Assembly: GCA_041397725.1 (NCBI GenBank)
Contig: JAWKVZ010000003.1
Span: 124,001 to 188,000, forward strand
Direction: 5' to 3'
From: JAGRKR01 sp041397725
GTDB taxonomy: Bacteria; Pseudomonadota; Alphaproteobacteria; Rhizobiales; Hyphomicrobiaceae
Length of the DNA stretch: 64,000 nt
Below the pieces are notes generated by a model. That model did not search any database. It was given only the letters and a program-made list of their open reading frames with translations, and was not told where the DNA came from. Position 1 is the first letter of the stretch, and the number at the start of each line of letters is the position of its first letter. The translations under genes and the position numbers were made by a program. This document shows, one piece after another, positions 1-7,445 of this stretch.

Positions 1-457
1 CGCTCGTCTTGGAGCCGGCGCCGACGGTCAGCTTGCGCGCCAGGTGGGCGCGTCCGAGGGCGGCGACGACCAGATACTCGCCGGGCGCCAGATCGAACGT
101 CGGGCTGGCAAGGCTGCTCACGGCGAGCGGCTTCAGGGTCTTGTCGAGCTTCGCCTTCGGGTCGTAGATGAACCACGACAGGCCCTGCTCGATGGGTTGG
201 CCGTCCTCGGTCAGCACGGCGACGAAGGTCAGGCGGCCGGTCGTGGGCGGCTTGGCCTTGGGCTGCGGGGGCGGCGTCGGGCGCACCGGCGGCCGCGTGC
301 GCGTCTCGGGCTGCCAGCCGCTGGCCGGTGGGGTGGGCGCCTGGGCCCTGGCGGCGAGGGGCGCCAGCAGCACGAGCAGCGCAAGAGCCAGCATGACGCG
401 CACTGCGCTGACAGCGGGGCGCAGCCATCCGGGCCGGCACTCATGACGGTGTCGCAT
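1..457 (-). CDS. Secreted beta-repeat protein, C-terminus beyond window edge (partial)
   Basis: Reading leftward from the ATG at 457, an open frame runs off the window edge without a stop. A strong GGAGGGG ribosome-binding sequence lies 4-5 bases before that ATG. The product begins with a basic stretch, a hydrophobic signal core rich in Leu and Ala, and an ARA-QA type cleavage site near residue 35. A Pro-rich linker with a PPP run follows, then one beta-sandwich-like repeat (motif FDLAPGEYLVVAALG). That repeat has the same pattern as the five repeats in the VWA protein immediately upstream, so the two genes are probably a tandem related pair in one transcript, 135 bp apart. No VWA domain is seen in the visible part. 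Exact function is unknown. Confidence 0.7.
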   Translation of the reverse strand, partial: MRHRHECRPGWLRPAVSAVRVMLALALLVLLAPLAARAQAPTPPASGWQPETRTRPPVRPTPPPQPKAKPPTTGRLTFVAVLTEDGQPIEQGLSWFIYDPKAKLDKTLKPLAVSSLASPTFDLAPGEYLVVAALGRAHLARKLTVGAGSKTS

Positions 458-592
458 GTCTCCCCTCCGCGGAGGCTCCCGTAACGCACGCGTGGCAAGT
501 GACCCACAGCCGAAACCGGGTCCGGCCGCGTCCCGGCCCGATCCCGTTCCGGCTGGATGCCTGCCGCACGAATCGCGCGATCTCAAGGCAGT

Positions 593-2593
593 TTAGCGCG
601 CGACGACCACCACGGTCTTGATCTCCCCGGCCGTCACCGTCAATTGCGCCTCGTGACGCCTGGCCTGCCGCTCCGCCGTCACGCGATAGGTGCCTGCCGC
701 CAGGACGAAGCGCGGCTCGTGCCGTGCGCTGCGGGCAATCAGGCGGCCGTCGGGGGTCGTGATCTCCCAGTACGCGCCGACGAGGGAGGGGCCCTGATCC
801 GTTGCCGCGAGGGCGAGGGTCACGATCCCCGCCTGATGCTCGACGACGATTGTGCGCGGCTGGCCAGGAGCGATCTCGATGTCGCGGGTGATGCGGGCAT
901 TGTGGCCGCCGAGCTGGCTGACCAGCCGGTAGCGACCGGCCGCGACGTGAAGGACGGGCTGTGCCGCCGTCGTCCTCAGCCGCGGCCTCTCAGGGGTGTC
1001 CAGACGCTGCAGCTGCCAGACGAGGGGCAGGGCCGCCGTCGCCGTCCTGCCGGGGAGGCGGCTCTGGAGCGTCAGGCGCGCCGCGCGCAGCACGATGGTC
1101 CGCTCGACGGTCTGACCGGGCAGGACGCTGACACGCACGCGCGCTTCCGCCTCGCCCCAGCGGGCCATCACCGTGTAGGTGCCGGCCGGCAGCGCCAGCA
1201 GCGGCCGGTTCGCCGCTGTGCGGGTGAGTATCCGGAGCCCGTCCGCCTGCTCGGGATCGTCCTCGAGCACGACGAACTGTACGTTGTCGAGGGGCGGCTG
1301 GCCTTCGGCCGGCGACGCGCTCAGCTTGATCTCGCCCATGTTGAGGGTGATCGCCATCTCGGCGATGCTGCCAGGCAGCACGGTCATCGAATGCTGGCTG
1401 CGGGCGATGCCGTGCTCGACCGTGATCACGTAAGAACCCGCCGGCAGGTGCAGGACGGGTGTCGCTTCGTGCGTCATCGCCACGGTCTGGTCCGGCGGGG
1501 CGGTGGGCGAGGGGCGGCGGGCAACCGAGTAGAACACGTGTTGCAGCGGCCGGCCGCCGCGCGCCGATAGCGTGGCGAGACGCAGAATGCCGGCATCGAG
1601 TGACACATCGAGGATCGTCGTCGCGACGTCATCGACCGTGACGCTGCGGGTGCTCGTGGCCGCGCCGAGCCGGGCCACCACGCGATAGCGGCCTTTGGGG
1701 AGTTTGAGCAGGGCGGGTGGAGCGCTTCCGGCGTAGAGGGGCGGACTGGCGGTCTTGCCACCCTCGGCCGCGACCTCCCAGCGAACGCCCGAAGTCAGCG
1801 GGGGCGTGCCCGGACCGAGCCGCGCCACCAGCTTCAGGCCCGGTGGGCCGCTGCGCCTGGCGGGGTCGGGGGGCGTCTTGCCGGGCGACGCGGGGGCGCG
1901 CGCGGCCGGCGCGCCGGGCAGAGCCAGACGGAAGGCGGCCGCGACGGCGCGCGTCAGGCTCTCGTCATCGCCGGCGACGGCGTGCGTGCCGCCGGTCGTC
2001 TGGCTCACGCACTGCATCTTGCGGGCCTCGCGGGCGCTGAGGCCGATGCTGATGACGTGCACGGCGAGGCCAGGAGCGGTCTTGCGCAGCGCCGTGGCGG
2101 CGGCGCAGGGATCGCCGCGACAGTTGTCGAGGCCGTCATGCAGCAGAATGATGCTGCGTCGGCCCTTGACGTCGCCCAAAGCCTGGCCGGCGAGGCGCAG
2201 TGCGAGCGTGAGGGGCCCCCGGCCGCGGGGATTGAGGTCGTCGATCGCTTCCTCGATGGCGCTGTCGCCGGTCGGCGCCAGCGGGGCGACGATGGCGGCG
2301 TCGCTGCAATCCCCCTTGCGCCGGTGCCCGAACGACGCCAGTCCGAGCCGCCCGGCACCCTTGTGCGTCTCGATGGCGGCCTTCAGCGCGGTCCTCGCGA
2401 GGTCGAGCTTGTTGTCGCGCTCCGTGCCGAGGCGCCCCCACATCGATCCGGAGCCGTCGAACACGACGATGAGGCTTGCGGGCTCGGCGCCCGAGGGCTG
2501 CGCCGCGAGGCGGCCGGCTGGCATGACCAGCGCGAGCATGGCGCCGAGGATCAGCGCCAGGGGTCTTCCATCGGCGATCCAGCGAGGCATCAT
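593..2593 (-). CDS. Secreted VWA-domain protein with five tandem beta-sandwich repeats
   Basis: The predicted 666-residue protein has an N-terminal hydrophobic signal segment (about residues 10-32). A von Willebrand A domain follows at about 38-225 with a MIDAS-type DGSGS motif near residue 46 and a second metal-site-like HDGLDN. After a Pro-rich linker come five tandem repeats of about 80-85 residues (about 253-332, 333-417, 418-502, 503-586, 587-666). Each is built around a signature such as LPAGTYTVMARWG followed by a strand ending in a hydrophobic run. The repeats resemble carboxypeptidase-regulatory or Ig-like beta-sandwiches. The first ATG of the frame is at 2659, but I prefer the ATG at 2593 because a GGGAG precedes it and the signal peptide then sits at the N-terminus. 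The role is probably extracytoplasmic binding or adhesion; the ligand is unknown. Confidence 0.8.
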   Translation of the reverse strand: MMPRWIADGRPLALILGAMLALVMPAGRLAAQPSGAEPASLIVVFDGSGSMWGRLGTERDNKLDLARTALKAAIETHKGAGRLGLASFGHRRKGDCSDAAIVAPLAPTGDSAIEEAIDDLNPRGRGPLTLALRLAGQALGDVKGRRSIILLHDGLDNCRGDPCAAATALRKTAPGLAVHVISIGLSAREARKMQCVSQTTGGTHAVAGDDESLTRAVAAAFRLALPGAPAARAPASPGKTPPDPARRSGPPGLKLVARLGPGTPPLTSGVRWEVAAEGGKTASPPLYAGSAPPALLKLPKGRYRVVARLGAATSTRSVTVDDVATTILDVSLDAGILRLATLSARGGRPLQHVFYSVARRPSPTAPPDQTVAMTHEATPVLHLPAGSYVITVEHGIARSQHSMTVLPGSIAEMAITLNMGEIKLSASPAEGQPPLDNVQFVVLEDDPEQADGLRILTRTAANRPLLALPAGTYTVMARWGEAEARVRVSVLPGQTVERTIVLRAARLTLQSRLPGRTATAALPLVWQLQRLDTPERPRLRTTAAQPVLHVAAGRYRLVSQLGGHNARITRDIEIAPGQPRTIVVEHQAGIVTLALAATDQGPSLVGAYWEITTPDGRLIARSARHEPRFVLAAGTYRVTAERQARRHEAQLTVTAGEIKTVVVVAR

Positions 2594-2697
2594 GAGCAAG
2601 CTCCCGATCGGCGCACGCCGGTCCCCGTCAAACTCCAACAGCGGCGCATTGTAGCTCATCCTGTTTTGATATAGCCAATAGCAGCCGGAAGAACTGC

Positions 2698-3288
2698 ATG
2701 ATGGTGGTCGCTATGAACGAAAATGCGCTCGCGCTCCTGCGCACGCGACGCTCCGTGTCGGCCAAGAGCCTCGGTGAGCCGGGGCCGTCGGCCGAAGCGC
2801 TGGAGCAGATCCTGCGCATTGCCGCGCGCGTGCCCGACCACAAGCGGCTGGCGCCGTGGCGCTTCGTGGTGTTCGAGGGCGAGGCGCGGGCGGCCTTCGG
2901 CGGCGTGCTGGCCGATGCTCTCGTGGCCGAGGACAAGGACGCGCCCTCACCGATCCGTCTCGAGACGGAGCGCGCGCGCTTTCTGCGGGCGCCCGTGGTG
3001 ATCGCCGTCGTTTCCAGTCCGCGAAGCACGTCCGTCGTGCCGGAATGGGAGCAGGTCTTGTCGGCGGGGGCGGCCTGCCTCAATCTCTGCCTGGCGGCCC
3101 ACGCCATGGGATTTGCCGCCAACTGGATCACGGAGTGGTATGCCTATTCGCCGGCCGTCGGCAAGGCGCTGGGGCTCGGTGACGGCGAGCGCGTGGCGGG
3201 CTTCATCTACATCGGCACGCCGCTCGTGACACCCGACGAGCGCGAGCGGCCCGATCTAGCCGCCATTGTCAGCAACTGGACGGCCTGA
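2698..3288 (+). CDS. Nitroreductase family protein (YdjA-like)
   Basis: The 196-residue product carries the nitroreductase signature at its N-terminus (LLRTRRSVSAK, then PDHKRLAPWRF) and the C-terminal GFAANWITEW segment, as in the short YdjA-type flavoproteins. Family members bind FMN, dimerise and use NAD(P)H to reduce nitro or quinone-like compounds; the physiological substrate here cannot be read from sequence. GGAAG lies eight bases before the ATG at 2698; in-frame ATGs at 2701 and 2713 are alternatives. It is divergent from the VWA gene and 29 bp upstream of the flavin-reductase-like gene, so these two may share a transcript. Confidence 0.85.
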   Translation: MMVVAMNENALALLRTRRSVSAKSLGEPGPSAEALEQILRIAARVPDHKRLAPWRFVVFEGEARAAFGGVLADALVAEDKDAPSPIRLETERARFLRAPVVIAVVSSPRSTSVVPEWEQVLSAGAACLNLCLAAHAMGFAANWITEWYAYSPAVGKALGLGDGERVAGFIYIGTPLVTPDERERPDLAAIVSNWTA

Positions 3289-3317
3289 GGCCGCAGCACA
3301 GAATCGAGAGGTAGGCG

Positions 3318-3956
3318 ATGATCTACGACGCGCTGGAGAACAAGCACGGGCTGAAGCACGATCCCTGGAAGGCGCTGGTCGTGCCACGGCCGGTCGGCTG
3401 GGTGTCGACGCTCGACAAGGACGGCAACGTCAACCTGGCGCCCTACAGCTTTTTCAACGGCGTCGGCGACGATCCGCATTACGTGATGTTCGCCTCTTCC
3501 GGGCGTAAGCACTCCCTCGCCAATGCGGAGGCGACCGGGGAATTCGTCTGCTCGTTCTGCACGTACGATCTGAAGGACCAGATGAACATCACGTCGGCCG
3601 ACGTGGGCACGGGCGTCGACGAGCTCGCGCTTGCTGGCCTGACGCCGGCGCCGTCGCGCTTCGTGAAGCCGCCGCGGGTGGCCGAGAGCCCGGCCGCCCT
3701 CGAGTGCCGCTACCACTGCACGCTCTCGCTTCCCGGCAAGCCGGGCGGACGCAAGGCGCCGTATATGGTCGTGATCGGCCTCGTGGTCGGCGTCTATATC
3801 GACGATAAGATCATCGCCGACGGCAAGGTGGACATTGCCAAGACCCGGCCGCTGGCACGCCTCGGCTACATGGATTATGCCGTCGTGACGCCCGAGAACG
3901 TTTTCTCCCTCGAGCGACCGAGCGCCGCCGAGGCGCTGGGCCGCAAGACGACCTGA
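3318..3956 (+). CDS. Flavin-reductase-like FMN-binding split-barrel protein
   Basis: The 212-residue protein matches the DIM6/NTAB flavin-reductase-like family. It has an N-terminal strand pair with VPRPVGWVSTLDKDGNVNLAP, then SFFNGVGDDP and a central FVCSFCTYDL segment typical of FMN-binding split barrels. Such proteins reduce or bind flavin, often supplying a monooxygenase, but no monooxygenase is encoded next to it. A GAGAGG ribosome-binding sequence precedes the ATG. It follows the nitroreductase gene by 29 bp, which suggests co-expression of two flavoproteins. Confidence 0.85.
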   Translation: MIYDALENKHGLKHDPWKALVVPRPVGWVSTLDKDGNVNLAPYSFFNGVGDDPHYVMFASSGRKHSLANAEATGEFVCSFCTYDLKDQMNITSADVGTGVDELALAGLTPAPSRFVKPPRVAESPAALECRYHCTLSLPGKPGGRKAPYMVVIGLVVGVYIDDKIIADGKVDIAKTRPLARLGYMDYAVVTPENVFSLERPSAAEALGRKTT

Positions 3957-3963
3957 ACGCGGT

Positions 3964-4842
3964 CTAGACGAGGCTGCGTCCGGCGCGCTTCAGCGTGCGC
4001 CGGGCGAGCGTCAGGTGGGGCCGGTCGAGCATGATGCCGTCGAGGGAGACCACGCCGGCATCGCCCGCTGCGGCGAAAGCCCCGACGATGCGCTCGGCGC
4101 GCGCAATCTCCGCAGGGCTCGGCGTGAACACCTCGTTGATGATGGCGACCTGATCGGGGTGGATGGCCATCTTGGCCGTGAAGCCGTCGCGCGCCGCCTC
4201 CTCCGCCTCCCGGCGCAGCCCGTCCGGATCGCGAAAGTTCACGTAGACGCTGTCGATGGCCGCGGCTCCGGCTGCCGCCGCCGTGATCAGGCAGAGGTCG
4301 CGGACGAGGCGGTAGGGCGACGTATACTGGCCGTCCGGTGTGCGGTTGGACAGGGAGCCGATCTGGGCGGCGAGGTCCTCGGCTCCCCAGGTGAGCCCAT
4401 CGAGGCGCGAACTCTGCCCGACATAGCTGCCCATGTGCAGAAGCGAGCCCGGCACCTCCGTCGTCAGTGCGAGAATGCGCGTCGCACCGTGCGTCAGGCC
4501 GGAGCGGCTTTCGGCGCTGGCGAGCGCGATCGAGAGTTGATGCACGTCCTCGCCCGAGCGCGCCTTGGGCAGCAGCACGCCCTCGGGGGCGGCCGGCATG
4601 ACCTGTTCGAGATCCTGCTCCCAGAAGGCCGTGTCGAGGCTGTTGATGCGGATGTAGAGCCGCGGGCGCGTCTCGAGTGACAGATGCGCGCGGATGAACT
4701 CGGCCGAGAGGCCGCGCGCCGTCGGCTTGGCGGCGGACGCCACGGAGTCCTCGAGGTCGATGAGGAGGATGTCGGCGCCGCAGGAGAGGGAACGCGCGAG
4801 CTTGCGCTCGCTGTCGCCCGGAACGAAGAGCAGGGAGCGCAT
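3964..4842 (-). CDS. CitE-like CoA ester lyase (HpcH/HpaI aldolase family)
   Basis: The 292-residue protein begins with the CitE/malyl-CoA lyase signature RSLLFVPGDSERK. It continues with DLEDSVA (metal-ligand region), a conserved Arg in LYIRINS, LTTEVPGSLL and a late FTAKMAIHPDQV segment. Members of this Mg-dependent TIM-barrel family cleave or form 3-hydroxyacyl-CoA esters such as malyl-CoA, beta-methylmalyl-CoA or citramalyl-CoA. The start is only 2 bp after the stop of the MaoC-type hydratase, so the two are translated as a pair. A hydratase plus lyase acting on consecutive C4-C5 CoA esters is a reasonable inference; the exact substrate is open. Confidence 0.88.
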   Translation of the reverse strand: MRSLLFVPGDSERKLARSLSCGADILLIDLEDSVASAAKPTARGLSAEFIRAHLSLETRPRLYIRINSLDTAFWEQDLEQVMPAAPEGVLLPKARSGEDVHQLSIALASAESRSGLTHGATRILALTTEVPGSLLHMGSYVGQSSRLDGLTWGAEDLAAQIGSLSNRTPDGQYTSPYRLVRDLCLITAAAAGAAAIDSVYVNFRDPDGLRREAEEAARDGFTAKMAIHPDQVAIINEVFTPSPAEIARAERIVGAFAAAGDAGVVSLDGIMLDRPHLTLARRTLKRAGRSLV

Positions 4843-4844
4843 GG

Positions 4845-5300
4845 TCAGGCCACCGGCTTCTTGCGCATGAAGGCCGCGCGCTTGCACTCCGCCACCAGTA
4901 CCGCATCCTGGTTGTATGCCCGGTGCAGGAACTCGACGAGGCCGGCATCGCTGCGGGAGCGGCTTTCGCGTTTCGAGGCGACGGTGGTTTCGACGCGCAC
5001 GGTGTCGCCGTGGAAGAGCGGGTGCGGGAAGCGCACGTCGGTCATGCCGAGATTGCCGATCGTCGTGCCGATGGTGGTGTCGTTCACGGAGATGCCGATC
5101 ATCAGGCCGAGGGTGAACAGGCTGTTGACGAGGGGGCGGCCCCATTCCGTCGCGGCGGCGAAGTGATGGTCGATGTGCAGCGGCTGCGGGTTGTGCGTGA
5201 GGCACGAGAAGAGCGTGTTGTCCATCTCGGTGACGGTCCTGCGGATGGCATGCTCGAAGCGCTGGCCGACCTCGAACTCCTCAAAGAAAAGCCCCTTCAT
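4845..5300 (-). CDS. MaoC-family hotdog-fold dehydratase/hydratase
   Basis: This 151-residue single-hotdog protein has the MaoC pattern: an N-terminal FEEFEVGQRFEH, the catalytic-helix region NPQPLHIDHHFAAATEWGRP (Asp/His-type hydratase site) and a FPHPLFHGDTVRVE strand. MaoC-like enzymes hydrate enoyl-CoA thioesters, including mesaconyl-CoA and methyl-branched acids. It is the first gene of a two-gene unit with the CitE-like lyase (2 bp spacing), which supports a role in making or consuming a 3-hydroxyacyl-CoA that the lyase cleaves. The reading frame covers the usual domain length for one hotdog subunit, so a homodimer is expected. Confidence 0.87.
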   Translation of the reverse strand: MKGLFFEEFEVGQRFEHAIRRTVTEMDNTLFSCLTHNPQPLHIDHHFAAATEWGRPLVNSLFTLGLMIGISVNDTTIGTTIGNLGMTDVRFPHPLFHGDTVRVETTVASKRESRSRSDAGLVEFLHRAYNQDAVLVAECKRAAFMRKKPVA

Positions 5301-5523
5301 GCGTGTATGTCCTCTCTGTCAGGGCTCCTTCGATACACACGATCGGCCGCCAACGTAAGGGGCAGCCGGCGGACAGGCATAAAGTCCTGCCCCAGCGAAG
5401 GCGCCGTGCCATTCCGGGCGGCGCATTAACCTCGGATTTATTCCGACGGCCTACACTTCAAGGTCTGTTGGTGCTCTGCGTATCGGGCTCGCGTCGCGTG
5501 TGTTGCGGTGGGGTACTGGTATC

Positions 5524-6057
5524 ATGCCTTCGCGTATGTTCCGGAGTTCGGTCGGCTGTTTGCTTGCGGGTGCATGCCTTCGCGTGCTCGCAGCCGGTGT
5601 CGCGGCGGCGCTCGGTCTGGCTTCGGCGACCGCTGGTGAGATGGTCCGCACGTCGGCGTGGGCCGCGCAAAAGCGCGCCAAGATCCCCAGAAAGCCCGTG
5701 GCCGCCGATCAGGCATGGCTCGCGCTGGTAAAGCGTCATGGCCCGCACCACGGGCTCGGTCATCTCGCGCGCCGCATTTTCGTGACCCGGAACGGCCACT
5801 ACTACGTGCCCATCCCCGAGGAGCGCCACGAGATCATGGCGCTGCGCGGGCAATCCATCGCCGAGCAATTGCGCCTGCCGCCGGTCGCGCCGGTCACAAA
5901 GCAGCGCGTGGAGACGGCCGGCAGCCTCCTGCCGGCTCAGGCGCGGCTCAAGGGCGGCCTCGATCTCGCCGGCGCGCCATCGCCCGTCCGCACACACGAC
6001 GCCACCGCGACGAGAGGGCGGTGGAGCACAAGGGTCAGCGCGCCACGGGCACGCTGA
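5524..6057 (+). CDS. Hypothetical exported protein
   Basis: A 177-residue reading frame from the ATG at 5524 starts with Arg residues and a long Ala/Leu/Gly-rich hydrophobic stretch ending in an SATAG site near residue 40, as expected for a signal peptide. The mature part is basic, with a central ordered-looking segment (ARRIFVTRNGHYYVPIPEERHEI). I do not recognise a family. No strong ribosome-binding sequence precedes it; TTG at 5500 is an alternative start. The opposite-strand frame over the same region lacks any protein-like segment, which is why I favour this strand. Treat as a probable but unproven gene. Confidence 0.5.
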   Translation: MPSRMFRSSVGCLLAGACLRVLAAGVAAALGLASATAGEMVRTSAWAAQKRAKIPRKPVAADQAWLALVKRHGPHHGLGHLARRIFVTRNGHYYVPIPEERHEIMALRGQSIAEQLRLPPVAPVTKQRVETAGSLLPAQARLKGGLDLAGAPSPVRTHDATATRGRWSTRVSAPRAR

Positions 6058-6084
6058 GGCGCGGGGCACGGGCGGGCCGCGCGA

Positions 6085-6867
6085 TCAATTCAGGAACTGC
6101 TCCGACAGGATCCGCTCGTCGAGGGCGTGACCGGGATCAAACATCATCAGCAGGTCGATGCTGGCGTCCTCGCGGATCTCCACCTCGACGACATGGCGAA
6201 ACTCGGTGTGGTCGGCCACGGCGCTGACGGGCCGCTTGCTGGCTTCGCGGACCTTGATGGTCACGTGCGCCTTGTTCGGCAGCAGCGCCCCGCGCCAGCG
6301 CCGCGGGCGGAAGGGGCTGATCGGCGTCAGGGCGAGCAAGGGAGCGTTGATCGGCAGGATGGGGCCATGGGCCGAGAGGTTGTAGGCGGTGGAGCCGGCC
6401 GGCGTGGCGACAAGCAGGCCGTCGCAGATCAATTCCTCCATGCGCACCTTGCCATCGATGGAGATGCACAGCTTGGCGGCCTGATAGCGCTCGCGGAAGA
6501 TCGAGACCTCGTTGATCGCCAGTGCTTCGTGGCTCCTGCCGTCGGCGTCCATGGCCTGCATGCGCAGCGGATGGATGGTGTTGACCGTGGCGCGGGCCAG
6601 CCGCTCGTGCAGGCGGTCCTCGGCGTACTCGTTCATGAGGAAACCGACCGAGCCTCGGTTCATGCCGTAGATCGGTATGCGAGCGTGCATGTGCAGGTGG
6701 AGCGTCTGCAACATGAAGCCGTCGCCACCGAGGGCGACGATGGCGTCGGGCGTGCCCGTCTCGCACTGGCCATAGCGGGCGATGAGTCGATCGCGCGCCG
6801 ATAAGGCCTCCGCCACGTCGCTGGCGACGAAGGTGATCCGGCTGAATGCGGTCGGTTCGGCAGACAT
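6085..6867 (-). CDS. nadK: NAD kinase
   Basis: The 260-residue protein has the hallmarks of NAD kinase: the ALGGDGFML nucleotide-binding motif (about residues 46-54), a NE-S motif in AINEVSIFRE, and the ICDGLLVATPAGSTAYNLSAHGP block that binds the NAD ribose and ATP. It phosphorylates NAD to NADP in the cytoplasm. The length matches compact alphaproteobacterial NadK proteins. It is divergently arranged with cutA, sharing an upstream region of about 100 bp. Start chosen as the only early ATG; the family usually begins close to the first strand, as here. Confidence 0.95.
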   Translation of the reverse strand: MSAEPTAFSRITFVASDVAEALSARDRLIARYGQCETGTPDAIVALGGDGFMLQTLHLHMHARIPIYGMNRGSVGFLMNEYAEDRLHERLARATVNTIHPLRMQAMDADGRSHEALAINEVSIFRERYQAAKLCISIDGKVRMEELICDGLLVATPAGSTAYNLSAHGPILPINAPLLALTPISPFRPRRWRGALLPNKAHVTIKVREASKRPVSAVADHTEFRHVVEVEIREDASIDLLMMFDPGHALDERILSEQFLN

Positions 6868-6965
6868 CGTTTGCCACTGTACTGTCGGCTCGGCACTATA
6901 CCGGCCGTTCGCATGTCATGCGGCTTTGGCCGGCGCAATGCAAGTGTGCAGCTATGGAGTGGGAA

Positions 6966-7316
6966 ATGCCGGAGGCAGCGCTCGCCCTGATCTACACGAC
7001 ATTCGCCTCGAGCGAGGATGCCGAGGGCGTCGCCCGCGCGCTCGTCGGCGCCAAGCTCGCCGCCTGCGTGAACATTCTGCCGGCCATGACGGCGATCTAT
7101 GCCTGGCAGGGGGAGGTGCAACGCGACAGCGAGTGCGCCGTGCTGATCAAGACGCGGCAGGAGCTCGTGGATGCGGTCGAGGCGGAGCTGACGCGGCTGC
7201 ATACCTACGAGGTGCCGGCCTTCCTCGTCATTCCCGTGACGCGCGCAAGCGAGGCCTATGGCGCCTGGCTCTCGAGCCAGACGCGGGCAACTGCCGCGCC
7301 CGGGGGCGCGTGCTGA
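6966..7316 (+). CDS. cutA: CutA1 divalent-cation tolerance protein
   Basis: The 116-residue protein is CutA1-like: ALIYTTFASSEDAEGVARALV, the conserved KLAACVNI segment with the conserved Cys, YAWQGEVQ, and HTYEVPAFLVIPV near the C-terminus. CutA1 proteins form very stable trimers with a PII-like fold and bind copper; their role beyond metal tolerance is debated. The ATG at 6966 is chosen because GGAG lies 7-8 bases upstream and the family starts right at this strand; in-frame ATGs further upstream would add unrelated residues. Confidence 0.93.
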   Translation: MPEAALALIYTTFASSEDAEGVARALVGAKLAACVNILPAMTAIYAWQGEVQRDSECAVLIKTRQELVDAVEAELTRLHTYEVPAFLVIPVTRASEAYGAWLSSQTRATAAPGGAC

Positions 7317-7445
7317 GTGCAAACCCGTTTCATGGCGGCACACGGCGCGGCCCGTGCGGCGCACGAATATGTGGGCGAGGCCGGGCGGTCGCAGACAGAA
7401 TTCGCTTGAATTGCCGCGCGGGGTGGCAATGATCTGGCCACCAAT

